Shown: one piece after another, positions 1 through 8,722 of the stretch | Layout: each line of letters opens with the position of its first letter | Numbering within the stretch: the stretch's first letter is position 1 | Assembly (NCBI GenBank): GCA_964406465.1 | Contig: CAYORT010000003.1 | Location: 1 to 64,000, forward strand | From: JAHEZL01 sp964406465 | GTDB taxonomy: Bacteria > Bacteroidota > Bacteroidia > Flavobacteriales_C > GCA-002722245 | Length of the DNA: 64,000 bases | Direction: 5' to 3' | Made by a program: the position numbers and the translations under genes | Notes under the pieces: model-generated | Databases searched by the model: none | The model's input: only the letters and a program-made list of their open reading frames with translations | Told to the model about the DNA's origin: nothing

Positions 1-2
1 AA

Positions 3-104
3 GGCTACCCTGTTACTGAATACGCCAAAGATATGGGCACCATAGCTTACGAAGCACTTACAAGCTTGGCGGGTAGATTAAAAAGGGTGTACTATCAAGA
101 ATAG
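3..104 (+). CDS. C-terminal end of an unidentified protein (partial)
   Basis: An open frame enters from the left edge and gives 33 residues ending in LKRVYYQE before a TAG stop at 102-104. The other two forward frames are closed within the first 45 bases. The mix of residues looks like real protein, but the piece is too short for me to name a family. No gene follows on this strand, so it is probably the last gene of an operon lying to the left. Confidence 0.45.
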   Translation, partial: GYPVTEYAKDMGTIAYEALTSLAGRLKRVYYQE

Positions 105-164
105 CACACCCAGTTCGTCATTGCGAAAATTTTGTACTCAAAATTAAAGCAATCTCATCGTTAT

Positions 165-467
165 TTAATCGTGTTTCTCCTTAGCAATATGTCTGCTCGC
201 CGCTCTTTGCTCTCTTTTAATTCTTTTTCTTTCGGCTCTAGTTACTGTTCCATCGGCCTTTGCTCTGCGCTCCATTCTTGCAATTCTTCTTTGCTCTTTG
301 CGCAATCTTCTTGCTTCAGCTTTGTTGATTTCACCCGATTTCACTCCCTCACGAATTCTCTTCTTCTCTGTTTTTTGGGTATTGTCGATTACCGGAGTGT
401 TTTGCGCATTTGCAGCAGAAGCAATAACTACAAAAGCTGCAGCGATAAATAATTTTGTCAATTTCAT
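165..467 (-). CDS. Small exported basic protein
   Basis: A protein of about 100 residues with a clear signal peptide (MKLTKLF, a hydrophobic stretch, and an ANA-Q cleavage region). The mature part is dominated by Arg, Lys, Glu and Ala (EARRLRKEQRRIARMERRAK) and is probably all helical. I start it at the second Met (467) because the basic n-region then begins directly; an ATG three codons upstream (476) is also possible. Similar small Lys/Arg-rich exported proteins are common in Bacteroidota and have no known function. It stands alone, with the SDR gene in the same direction about 60 bases upstream. Confidence 0.6.
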   Translation of the reverse strand: MKLTKLFIAAAFVVIASAANAQNTPVIDNTQKTEKKRIREGVKSGEINKAEARRLRKEQRRIARMERRAKADGTVTRAERKRIKREQRAASRHIAKEKHD

Positions 468-536
468 AATGATCATTTTTTGATTTCTGTAGGTAAGACG
501 ATGAGAAAGGTAAATGGTTTAGTAGGGGTAGTAAAT

Positions 537-1391
537 TTATTTAATTTCTCTCCTCCAAAAAGCATCTCCATCCATCGCTTTTCTGCCCAAAATTTTCTGC
601 ATTCTTGAGTTATCCGCTACGTTATCTGCTGCCAATAAATAATACTGATCGCGATTCATAAAAGGATTTTTGAATTTGGTAAGCAACATAAAAACCGGGT
701 GTACCAACCATTTGGGCAAGGGAACTATTTTGTATTTCGATTTGGTAAAAGAGATCATATCTGCCAATGTCATCACCTTCGGTCCGGTAGCATATACAAT
801 TCCTTCGTCGTTTGAAAGCACTAATTTAACAATGGTTTCCGCAACATCTTCGCCCATCACCGGTTGAAATTTAGGTGTAATAAAATGCTTAGGTAAAAAC
901 AATAATCCAAAGGTTGGTTTTCCCAATCGAACCACCATATTCACTTTTTGAACGATGGCGGTGCCAGGAGTTAAAACGAAACTCGGACGAACGATGACCA
1001 CATTCTTTTCTTTCAACAAAAGTTCATCGGCAACACCTTTTGTGCGCGCGTATTCTGCTTTGCTATGAACATCAGCGCCACAAACCGACACATGAATGAT
1101 ACGCGGATTACCCAACTGTTCTCGCTTGGCAATCATCTCTTTCACCAATTGAACGTGTGCTCTTTCAAAAGTATTCTCTCCCTTTTCTTCTATAATTCCA
1201 ACAATATTTACCAGCACATCTACCTTACCTAAAGCACTCCAATCGCTTTGAAAAACGTTGAAAGCAATCTTGTTCTTTCCTTGAGCAGAGCGAGAACAAG
1301 CAAGCACCTCATCGTTGGGAAAAGCATTGATTAAATGTTCTGTTACCATCGTACCAATTTGGCCGGTACCTCCTAAAATCACTACTCTCAT
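537..1391 (-). CDS. NAD(P)-binding atypical SDR protein
   Basis: A 284-residue protein starting with a Rossmann fold: MRVVILGGTGQIGTMV contains the GGTGxIG dinucleotide-binding motif of extended or atypical short-chain dehydrogenases. Residues 80-150 carry the typical VDVLVNIVG, IIHVS and YARTKGVADELL stretches, where YxxxK is the usual catalytic pair. The C-terminal 100 residues fit a substrate domain like that of NDUFA9-type epimerases. The substrate cannot be told. It lies 4 bases downstream of the DCC-family gene on the same strand, so the two are probably co-transcribed. Confidence 0.75.
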   Translation of the reverse strand: MRVVILGGTGQIGTMVTEHLINAFPNDEVLACSRSAQGKNKIAFNVFQSDWSALGKVDVLVNIVGIIEEKGENTFERAHVQLVKEMIAKREQLGNPRIIHVSVCGADVHSKAEYARTKGVADELLLKEKNVVIVRPSFVLTPGTAIVQKVNMVVRLGKPTFGLLFLPKHFITPKFQPVMGEDVAETIVKLVLSNDEGIVYATGPKVMTLADMISFTKSKYKIVPLPKWLVHPVFMLLTKFKNPFMNRDQYYLLAADNVADNSRMQKILGRKAMDGDAFWRREIK

Positions 1392-1395
1392 AAAG

Positions 1396-2205
1396 CTAAA
1401 TTACTTGATAAATAAACCAAAACAGAAATATAACATGCACAAAAAATGTAAATAGCGAAAACCCCATTACTAGTCGATGATCTATCGCAAGATGTCGTAT
1501 TCTTTTAGAATAAATTAAATATGAAAATGGGTAGAATATCATGGTAAAAATTATGAGAAATAAAATCATAAATACTGTTCTTAAATCGCTAAACAAAAAG
1601 ACTAAATTCAAGGTAAGAATCAGTATAAAAATCAATACAAATTGAAATAATATTATCGTAGCCAAATGGCCCAAAAATTCCATCTTTTCGGGAATCAAAC
1701 GCAGAGAAAAAATAAAAAACAACACTGGTGGAACTGCAATAAACAAAAGGGAAAGCCATCCTCCTATCATCCAAATCACCAATAAAACCAAAAGCATATA
1801 AGCCACCCTAAACCCCCAGTGAAATTGAGGCGCGCAATCACCCTCTACTTTATCGTAAGTAGGAACAATCATCCTACGATTATAGGCGAACAACTTGTAA
1901 AAGAAATTAACGATTTGGAAAACTACGGGCCACAATAAAAAGTTGATCCATTTGCCCCACTTTTCTTCTAAAAACCAAACGATGCCCTCCACGCCATACC
2001 GCGTTTCTTTTGTAGAAGAATCATGCACTGCTAATTCATTGCAATAGCGCGACTGATCGATATCACAAAGTATCTCCTCCCTTATCTCTTGTAATGAATT
2101 GATTTGATCTTGATGAGCCAATCCAATTTTAGCAGAAAAATTTGCACTTGCAGCACACAGCCGGCACCCTTTGTCGAAAAATAATATTTTGCTGGAGTTT
2201 TTCAT
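1396..2205 (-). CDS. DCC family (DUF393) protein with membrane C-terminus
   Basis: The first 100 residues form a DUF393 thioredoxin-like domain with the DxxCxLC signature (FDKGCRLC, Cys14 and Cys17), the hallmark of the DCC thiol-disulfide oxidoreductase family. From about residue 85 the protein turns strongly hydrophobic, with five or six predicted membrane helices to the end. That is longer than the basic DCC protein of about 130 residues and suggests a membrane-anchored redox protein. The start is the ATG right before KNSSKILFF. It precedes the SDR gene by 4 bases. Redox activity is inferred from the family. Confidence 0.72.
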   Translation of the reverse strand: MKNSSKILFFDKGCRLCAASANFSAKIGLAHQDQINSLQEIREEILCDIDQSRYCNELAVHDSSTKETRYGVEGIVWFLEEKWGKWINFLLWPVVFQIVNFFYKLFAYNRRMIVPTYDKVEGDCAPQFHWGFRVAYMLLVLLVIWMIGGWLSLLFIAVPPVLFFIFSLRLIPEKMEFLGHLATIILFQFVLIFILILTLNLVFLFSDLRTVFMILFLIIFTMIFYPFSYLIYSKRIRHLAIDHRLVMGFSLFTFFVHVIFLFWFIYQVI

Positions 2206-2240
2206 GTTATCTATGCTACACTTCAGCTTTAAAATTTATA

Positions 2241-3485
2241 CTAACTTTTATATTCTATCTCCTTCAACAACTTCACCATCTCCTCTGCAACTTTATCAAA
2301 TGCAGCGCGATTGGCTTTCTTGATAGGTTCACTCATTGGCAATTTTTCGCGAAGAGCATCTACTTGTACTCCGTTTTTCCAGAAGCGGTAGCACACATGC
2401 GGACCGCTAGATAAACCTGTAGAACCTACATAACCAATCACTTGGCCTTGAGATACTCGTACTCCCGGACGCATACCGCTTGCAATTTTCGACATGTGTA
2501 AATATTGCGTAGTATAGGTTTTGTTGTGTTGTACTTTCACATAATTTCCATTTCCGCTGTTGTAAGTTGCAGCAATCACTGTTCCTGCTGCGGTACTCAT
2601 AATAGGCGTTCCGGTTGGTGCTGCGTAATCAGTTCCCAAATGGGCTTTCCAGCGATGCTGAACGGGGTGAAAACGCTTCATGGTAAAGCGCGAAGTGATG
2701 TGCGAGAATTTTACTGGCGCTTTTAAAAATGCTCTCTTCAAACCTCTACTTTCTTCATCATAATATCCTGTTAAGCCATCTTGCTCAAAATTGATGGCAT
2801 AGTATTCTTTGCCATCGTGTTCAAAAACAGCAGCTTTAATTTTTTTAATTCCTACAGATTCACCTTCTACCTGAATTTCATCAAAAATCACTTTGAATTT
2901 ATCTCCCTTCTGAATGCGGTAGAAGTCGATAGTCCAAGCATAAACCGCCGCCAATTCATTCGCCAATGCCGCTGTTAAACCATTGCTGGTCATGGCTTCA
3001 TACAAAGAACTGGTAATCACTCCCGATGCTTTTTGCTCTACAGTTACCACAGGTTTTTTACCCATGTACACATACAAGCTATCGCGGAAATCATACACTA
3101 CATATTCGTAAGCGTTGATTTCATAAACAAAACATTGAGCTCGTTTGGTAGAGTCTTTAGAACAAAAAACAGTGTAAGGCTGGTCGGCACGAAACTTACG
3201 AACATCGAAAACATCTTTTCCCTTGTTCAACACCTCGTTGACGTCATCATAAGGAACATGGTGTTTTAAGAAGATATCTGAGATCAATTCATTCTTATCC
3301 ACCTTATCCTCTACCACGTGAAATGAATCCACTGTGAGTCCGTATTTAACTGCTGATGCTGAATCTTCTCTTAACTTATTTAAATCGTCGTCGTCACCAA
3401 AAATTCCACCATCTTTAATCAACGCAAAATAAATAATCGAAAAAACGGAAAGGATACCTATAACTGTAACTAAATATTTCTTCAT
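2241..3485 (-). CDS. M23 family metallopeptidase (LytM-type, variant zinc site)
   Basis: A 414-residue envelope peptidase with one N-terminal hydrophobic segment (residues 4-22), a long OapA/LysM-like middle region, and a C-terminal M23 domain from about 255. Visible motifs are HxxxD (His282, Asp286 in HLGTDYAAPTG), the catalytic His330 (QYLHMS) and GPHVCYRFWKNG. In that last motif the normal HxH reads His363-Val-Cys365. M23 enzymes cut peptidoglycan crosslinks; here the second zinc-ligand His is a Cys, so the protein may bind zinc through Cys or be a regulator. It is monocistronic, followed on the minus strand by the DCC gene 35 bases on. Confidence 0.8.
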   Translation of the reverse strand: MKKYLVTVIGILSVFSIIYFALIKDGGIFGDDDDLNKLREDSASAVKYGLTVDSFHVVEDKVDKNELISDIFLKHHVPYDDVNEVLNKGKDVFDVRKFRADQPYTVFCSKDSTKRAQCFVYEINAYEYVVYDFRDSLYVYMGKKPVVTVEQKASGVITSSLYEAMTSNGLTAALANELAAVYAWTIDFYRIQKGDKFKVIFDEIQVEGESVGIKKIKAAVFEHDGKEYYAINFEQDGLTGYYDEESRGLKRAFLKAPVKFSHITSRFTMKRFHPVQHRWKAHLGTDYAAPTGTPIMSTAAGTVIAATYNSGNGNYVKVQHNKTYTTQYLHMSKIASGMRPGVRVSQGQVIGYVGSTGLSSGPHVCYRFWKNGVQVDALREKLPMSEPIKKANRAAFDKVAEEMVKLLKEIEYKS

Positions 3486-3638
3486 CGACTCTTTTCTTTT
3501 TTAAGCAAGTTGGAAAGTAAAACAACTGCACAAATCATTTCATCACCTACTGGCTAATGCATTTCCCCAACTGAAATTAACGTGAAGGGAAAATACAAAA
3601 AAAAGAAAAGAACGTTGGATGGTTTTTTTAAAAAGTTA

Positions 3639-4451
3639 TTATTTCTGTTTGTTCAAAGTAGCCGCAAGTCCCGAATACTCAATAAGATCCATCTTAATCG
3701 ACCCAACCAAAATATTGGTTTGCAGCCTTACCGGAATTTTATTTTCATCGGCAGAAATCCACACAGTCATGTCTTCTTCGGTTTTAAAAACTCTACCTTT
3801 TTGCATCACAGGGTGAAACTTAAAACATTTGATTTTACCTACCGAGGTGCTCAAAACCTGAGTACCCATGTATTTCAATTTCAATGGATAGTTCTCGAAA
3901 TCGAAAAAGGTATTGATGGTAAATAAATCTCCGGCCTTAGCCGATGCAAAATCTAAGGTACGAGCATAATACAAAGCCGAAATCATGTCTTGAGTGTTGG
4001 TATCGGTTTTATATCTGTTTTTATTGATGATGGCTTCTTTCTTAAAGTGGTTAAAAGTGATGTCGTGCTCAATTTTGTAGCCCCCTTCGTTTACACGACG
4101 AATATGGTACCAAGGTAAAATGGCATCTTCATCAATGTAGCTTTCATATTTGTCTCTAACTGCATATACTTTATCCCAAACCGAGTTGGTTACCCCACGC
4201 GCAATAACGTGTAAAGTGGGTCTTTTGGCTATCATCATGGTGTCGTTGGCCACCTCTAAAGTAGCTACCCCTGCATCAACCAATCCATAATGTATTCTGT
4301 ATTTTAATTTTTCTCCTCTTTTAAAGGCCACATTCTTTTGTGTACGTAGCTTTGGCGCGGCTGCCTGAGTATTTTGTGTAGCTTGAAAAGTAAATGAAAA
4401 TGAGATTATGGCTACAACTGCCGCCGATAATACAATTCTTGAAGTTTTCAT
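3639..4451 (-). CDS. DUF3108 domain-containing exported protein
   Basis: About 270 residues with a signal peptide (MKTSRIVLSAAVVAIISF, AxA-like site near AAAPK). The rest matches DUF3108 proteins: FKRGEKLKYRIHYGLVDAG near the start of the domain, then beta-rich segments. DUF3108 proteins are periplasmic or outer-membrane-associated and of unknown role. I start at 4451, where the signal peptide begins; an upstream Met (4556) would add 35 residues before it and is unlikely. The gene sits between leuS and the M23 gene on the same strand, with a palindromic repeat upstream. Confidence 0.75.
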   Translation of the reverse strand: MKTSRIVLSAAVVAIISFSFTFQATQNTQAAAPKLRTQKNVAFKRGEKLKYRIHYGLVDAGVATLEVANDTMMIAKRPTLHVIARGVTNSVWDKVYAVRDKYESYIDEDAILPWYHIRRVNEGGYKIEHDITFNHFKKEAIINKNRYKTDTNTQDMISALYYARTLDFASAKAGDLFTINTFFDFENYPLKLKYMGTQVLSTSVGKIKCFKFHPVMQKGRVFKTEEDMTVWISADENKIPVRLQTNILVGSIKMDLIEYSGLAATLNKQK

Positions 4452-4566
4452 AAATAGATCTGTTTTGTTGATTTGTACACAAAAAGCATTCCATAATGAA
4501 AACGAGGGGGAATGGGGAATAGTTGCTTTGGGGAGGGAAATAAAGTTTCTATTCAATTACGATGTG

Positions 4567-4720
4567 CTTCCGGGTGCTCCACTCCCTCTCGGAGGAGAGG
4601 GGTGCGATTTTGCTTGTGCGGCTGCAGGGAGATGGATTCACTATACTTAATCCATCTCCCTCCCACTTCACAGGCCTTTACTCACCCCTCTCCTCCGAGA
4701 GGGAGTGGAGCACCCGGAAG
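4567..4720. repeat. Dispersed palindromic repeat, family A (GGAGAGGGGTGAG type)
   Basis: Two perfect 38-bp inverted arms (4567-4604 and 4683-4720), reading cttccgggtgctccactccc and its complement, enclose a loop. That loop has its own smaller inverted pair, agggagatggatt / aatccatctccct. The right half, read on the minus strand, matches the repeats at 44021-44090, 44241-44310 and 44456-44518 (aggcctg, agtgg, agggagatggatt). It fills the space between leuS and the DUF3108 gene. No transposase is present; it looks like a non-autonomous interspersed element that could also act as a transcription barrier. Confidence 0.8.
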
Positions 4721-4736
4721 TATAGGCTTAAAAAGA

Positions 4737-7472
4737 TTACACCACGATATTCACAATCTTCCCAGGTACTACAATCACCTTCTTAGGTGTTTTGCCTTCT
4801 AAATACTGCTGCGTTTTTTCCATCGCCATCACAATTTTCTCTACTTCTTCTTTCGGCACAGATAAATCTAATTCGTGCATAAAACGCGTTTTACCGTTGA
4901 AGGAAATAGGATAATTGAATGAGCTTTCTACCAAATACGATTCGTTACAAGTAGGGAAAGTTTGTTTGAAAATAGATTCTGTATGTCCTAATCTCTCCCA
5001 CAACTCTTCGGCAACGTGTGGTGCATAAGGAGAAATAATAATAGCCAGTGGTTCTAATACTTCGCGTTTGTTGCATTTCAATTCGGTGAGTTCATTCACA
5101 CAAATCATGAAATTACTTACAGAAGTGTTGAATGAAAAACGCTCGATATCTTCTACAATTTTCTTGATGGTTTTATGTAAAGATTTCAATTCTTTTTTAT
5201 CGGCTTTCTCCTCGCTCACACTCCACACTCCATCCTGATTATACAGTCTCCACAATTTTCTAATGAAGTTCGATACACCCGATATTCCATTGGTATTCCA
5301 TGGTTTTGATAATTCTAACGGACCCAAGAACATTTCATACAAACGAAGAACATCGGCACCGCTTTTTTCTACAATCAAATCGGGACTCACCACGTTCCAT
5401 TTCGACTTCGACATTTTTTCAACTTCGCTACCGCAAACATATTTGCCGTCTTCTAAAATGAACTCTGCGTTTTTGTATTCTTCTCTCCAGTTTTTGAAGG
5501 CTTCTAAATCAAGCACATCATTTTCTACAATGTTTACATCAACGTGTAAAGCTGTTGTGCCATGTTCATTTTTCAATCCATAACTCACGAATTTATTCGT
5601 GCCATTGATTCTATACACAAAATTACTTCTCCCCTGAATCATCCCCTGATTGATCAACTTCTTAGCAGGTTCATTCACGGGAATAAATCCGCGGTCGTTT
5701 AAGAATTTAGTCCAGAAACGAACATATAATAAGTGTCCGGTTGCATGCTCAGAACCTCCAATATATAAATCCACATTTTGCCAGTAATCTACTGCTTCTT
5801 TCGACGCAAAAGCGGTATCATTTTTTGGGTCCATATAGCGCAAGAAATACCATGAAGAACCAGCCCAGCCCGGCATGGTGGTAGTTTCATACTCAAACTC
5901 TCCTTTGTATTTCCAATCTTTAGCTCTTGCCAGTGGCGGCTCCCCGTCTTCGGTAGGTAAAAATTTATCTACTTCGGGCAACAACAAAGGCAATTCATTT
6001 TCTGGTAAAACTTGCGGAATTCCATTTTTGTAGAACACGGGAATTGGCTCTCCCCAGTAGCGCTGACGACCAAATACAGCATCGCGCAAACGGTAATTTA
6101 CTTTGCCTTTTCCTAAACCTAATTCTTCAATCTTTGCAATTACTTTCTTCATTGCATCTTTCACCTCAAGGCCATTTAAAAAATCAGAATTGATGATTTT
6201 TCCTGCTTTGGCTTCGTAAGCTTCTTTCTCAATTTCTCCACCTTCAACCACCGGTAAAATTGGTAAGTTAAATTGTTTTGCAAAAGCGTAATCTCTGCTA
6301 TCGTGCGCAGCAACAGCCATTACCGCGCCTGTTCCGTAACCAGCTAGCACATAATCACTAATCCACACCGGAATTTGTTTTCCGCTGAAAGGGTGAATAG
6401 CATATGAANNNNNNNNNNCTGTTACATTTTTCACATCGGCCATACGTTCTCTTTCAGAACGATTCTTGGTTTTTTCAAGATAGTCCTCAACTGCTTGTTT
6501 TTGATCGGCAGAAGTTAATTGCGCAACGAATTCATGCTCTGGCGCAATTACCATAAACGACACTCCAAAAATAGTATCAGGTCTTGTGGTAAAAACCTCC
6601 AAAGCTAACGTTGAACTTTGAACATTGAACTTTAAACTACTCCCCTCCGATCTTCCTATCCAATAACGTTGTGATTCCTTGATACTTTCTGTCCAATCTA
6701 TTCCTTCCAAATCATCTAACAATCGCTGCGCATAAGCGGTAATTCTCATGCTCCATTGCTTCATCAATTTTCTTTCTACCGGATGTCCGCCGCGCTCACT
6801 CACGCCGTCTTTTACTTCGTCGTTGGCTAGCACTGTGCCTAAAGCCGGACACCAATTCACAAACGCCTCTCCCAAATATGCCAATCGATGTTCCATCAAA
6901 ACATCGCTCTGTTCCTTTTCATTTAATTCATCCCATGATTTGTCTACTCCGCTAACATTAAACTTTGAACCTTGATCTTTGAACTTCTGAATCAAACTCT
7001 CGATGGGCTCTGCTTTATTGGTTTCGGTATTGTACCACGAATTGAACAATTGAATAAAAACCCATTGCGTCCATTTGTAATAAGCAGGGTCACTGGTACG
7101 CACCTCTCTGTCCCAATCAAATGAAAATCCAATTTTATCTAACTGCTCTCTGTATCTATTTATATTTTGCTCGGTGGTGATGGCCGGATGTTGTCCGGTT
7201 TGAATAGCATACTGCTCGGCCGGCAATCCAAAAGAATCGTAACCCATAGGGTGCAAAACATTGAATCCTTTCAACCTTTTGTATCGCGCATAAATATCAG
7301 ATGCGATGTAGCCCAGTGGATGTCCAACATGCAAGCCTGCTCCCGAAGGATAAGGAAACATATCCAACACATAACATTTTGGTTTGTCTTTATTGATAAC
7401 CGATTTATACGTTTTATCAGAAGCCCATTTTGCTCTCCATTTGGCTTCAACTTCTCTGAAATTATATTCCAC
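4737..7472 (-). CDS. leuS: Leucyl-tRNA synthetase
   Basis: A class Ia synthetase that charges tRNA-Leu. It has the HVGH form of the HIGH motif (residues 48-51), the WCPALGTVLANDE segment, the TTRPDT threonine-rich part of the CP1 editing domain, the WYFLRYMDPKN region, KMSKS (about residues 686-690) and a C-terminal anticodon-binding domain. I choose a GTG start at 7472 because VEYNFREVEAKW is where family members begin; an ATG at 7565 would add 31 unrelated residues. A run of 10 N at 6409-6418 hides about 4 residues of the conserved ...GSYAIHPFSG editing region without breaking the frame. About 911 residues, longer than E. coli LeuS through an insertion before KMSKS that is usual in Bacteroidota. 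Two copies of a dispersed repeat are read in frame. Confidence 0.97.
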   Translation of the reverse strand: MEYNFREVEAKWRAKWASDKTYKSVINKDKPKCYVLDMFPYPSGAGLHVGHPLGYIASDIYARYKRLKGFNVLHPMGYDSFGLPAEQYAIQTGQHPAITTEQNINRYREQLDKIGFSFDWDREVRTSDPAYYKWTQWVFIQLFNSWYNTETNKAEPIESLIQKFKDQGSKFNVSGVDKSWDELNEKEQSDVLMEHRLAYLGEAFVNWCPALGTVLANDEVKDGVSERGGHPVERKLMKQWSMRITAYAQRLLDDLEGIDWTESIKESQRYWIGRSEGSSLKFNVQSSTLALEVFTTRPDTIFGVSFMVIAPEHEFVAQLTSADQKQAVEDYLEKTKNRSERERMADVKNVTXXXXSYAIHPFSGKQIPVWISDYVLAGYGTGAVMAVAAHDSRDYAFAKQFNLPILPVVEGGEIEKEAYEAKAGKIINSDFLNGLEVKDAMKKVIAKIEELGLGKGKVNYRLRDAVFGRQRYWGEPIPVFYKNGIPQVLPENELPLLLPEVDKFLPTEDGEPPLARAKDWKYKGEFEYETTTMPGWAGSSWYFLRYMDPKNDTAFASKEAVDYWQNVDLYIGGSEHATGHLLYVRFWTKFLNDRGFIPVNEPAKKLINQGMIQGRSNFVYRINGTNKFVSYGLKNEHGTTALHVDVNIVENDVLDLEAFKNWREEYKNAEFILEDGKYVCGSEVEKMSKSKWNVVSPDLIVEKSGADVLRLYEMFLGPLELSKPWNTNGISGVSNFIRKLWRLYNQDGVWSVSEEKADKKELKSLHKTIKKIVEDIERFSFNTSVSNFMICVNELTELKCNKREVLEPLAIIISPYAPHVAEELWERLGHTESIFKQTFPTCNESYLVESSFNYPISFNGKTRFMHELDLSVPKEEVEKIVMAMEKTQQYLEGKTPKKVIVVPGKIVNIVV
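6604..6638. repeat. Family C repeat copy inside leuS (copy 1)
   Basis: On the plus strand this reads gctaacgttgaactttgaac followed by attgaactttaaact. A 21-base stretch (6618-6638) is identical to the mreB-mreC intergenic repeat at 52738-52758. On the coding strand it supplies about 12 residues (LKFNVQSSTLA, around residues 279-290) just before the TTRPDT editing motif of LeuS. Confidence 0.65.
6951..6986. repeat. Family C repeat copy inside leuS (copy 2)
   Basis: The plus strand reads gctaacattaaactttgaac then cttgatctttgaactt, the same GCTAAC-nTTrAAC-TTTGAAC layout as the copies at 6604, 27212 and 52731. On the coding strand it encodes KFKDQGSKFNVS (around residues 163-174), in a part of LeuS that is variable in length between species. 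It is more diverged than copy 1. Confidence 0.5.
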
Positions 7473-7588
7473 TGCTAAAAATTTTTGAGCTGCTAAAATA
7501 GGCAAAAGAAAAAAGTTCACAGGCAATAGTTCACAGAAAAAAACAGTTATCTGCGAACTATACATTAAAAACTATTATTTTAGCCGCA

Positions 7589-8473
7589 ATGGAATGGAAA
7601 AGTTTTAACAATAGCTGGCGTACGCGCATCTCTTACTTCTCAACAGTGGTAAGTATTTCGTTGGTATTATTTGTAGTTGGATTGGTAGGCTTTGTGGTTT
7701 TAAACATCAAGCCGTTGGCCGATACCGTTAAAGAACATTTTGTTTGCTCTATTTATCTTAAGGATGAAGCAAAAGAAGTTGATGTAATGCAATTCAAAAA
7801 ATATTTAGATGCACAAGATTATATTTTATCTACACACTACATCGATAAAGATTCGGCAAAAGCCATTCTAGAAGCCGAGCTGGGTGATGATGAAAAATAC
7901 ATGGATTTGTTGGATGGCAAAAACCCTTTACCGATGTCGATAGATGTTAAAATAAAAGCCGACTATACTCATCCCGATTCGTTAAAAGTAATGGAAGGGC
8001 TTTTCTTAAAAACACCTATTGTTACCAGCGTACAATACGATGCGCCAACCTTAATGATTGTGCATTCAAATTTGGCTAAAATAAACAGCTGGTTATTGAG
8101 CATTAGTGTTGTGTTGCTCATCATTGCCATCGCATTAATCAACAACACTCTTCGTATTAAAGTATATTCTCAACGCTTTGTCATTAGAACAATGCAGTTG
8201 ATTGGTGCTAAAGGAACTTTCATCCTTCGGCCGTTCATCATTGGCGCAGTAATACAAGGTATTGTTGCGGCCTTGCTGGGTATTGCTATGATGATGGGAT
8301 TCAATTCATTTCTAATGAAACACTTTCCCGAACTTGGCTTAACGAGAGTTTTTGAGCAAAATACCATTATTTACCTTGGCATGATTGCTATTGGTATTTT
8401 AATCACCTTTGTGTCAACCATTGTTTCGGTAAGTAAATTCTTACGCATGAGAACCGACGAACTTTATTATTAA
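7589..8473 (+). CDS. ftsX: Cell division protein FtsX
   Basis: A 294-residue ABC-type permease-like protein. There is a TM helix at about residues 20-42, a periplasmic domain (about 43-170: VKEHFVCSIYLKDEA through VTSVQYDAPTL), then three more helices and a C-terminal RTDEL. This is the FtsX layout. FtsX pairs with the ATPase FtsE and activates peptidoglycan hydrolases at the septum; ftsE is not in this window. It heads a four-gene plus-strand run (ftsX, DUF3098, uppP, truB) divergent from leuS, an order common in Bacteroidota. Confidence 0.92.
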   Translation: MEWKSFNNSWRTRISYFSTVVSISLVLFVVGLVGFVVLNIKPLADTVKEHFVCSIYLKDEAKEVDVMQFKKYLDAQDYILSTHYIDKDSAKAILEAELGDDEKYMDLLDGKNPLPMSIDVKIKADYTHPDSLKVMEGLFLKTPIVTSVQYDAPTLMIVHSNLAKINSWLLSISVVLLIIAIALINNTLRIKVYSQRFVIRTMQLIGAKGTFILRPFIIGAVIQGIVAALLGIAMMMGFNSFLMKHFPELGLTRVFEQNTIIYLGMIAIGILITFVSTIVSVSKFLRMRTDELYY

Positions 8474-8479
8474 AATATT

Positions 8480-8719
8480 ATGGAAAAAGAACAACAACAA
8501 GAAGCTTTCGAAATGGGTAAAACCAATTACCTTTTGCTTATCGCAGGAGTAATCGTTTTAGCTGTAGGTTTCATCATGATGAGCGGCGGTGGCTCAGAAA
8601 ATCCTAACGAATTTGCTGGCGACACGCTATTCAATAAACAACGATTAACCATCGCTCCAATCACCGTGCTTATCGGCTTTGGTATTGTGTTGTACGGCAT
8701 CATCAAAAAACCACAATAA
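8480..8719 (+). CDS. DUF3098 membrane protein
   Basis: A 79-residue protein with two membrane helices (TNYLLLIAGVIVLAVGFIMM and an ITVLIGFGIVLYGII segment) separated by a short loop with GGGSENPNEF. This is the DUF3098 pattern, a small Bacteroidota family nearly always found between ftsX and uppP. It starts 6 bases after ftsX and ends 3 bases before uppP, so it is surely co-transcribed. The function is unknown; the context suggests cell-envelope or division work. Confidence 0.85.
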   Translation: MEKEQQQEAFEMGKTNYLLLIAGVIVLAVGFIMMSGGGSENPNEFAGDTLFNKQRLTIAPITVLIGFGIVLYGIIKKPQ

Positions 8720-8722
8720 TAC

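Noticed and set aside
4408..4802. Plus-strand ORFs running through the palindrome at 4567-4720.
   Set aside because: They are read through inverted repeat sequence and across the leuS and DUF3108 ends, with low-complexity translations.
7473..7565. An ATG-started N-terminal extension of LeuS.
   Set aside because: The 31 added residues are hydrophobic and unrelated to LeuS; the region is the divergent promoter with ftsX and the GTG fits family starts.
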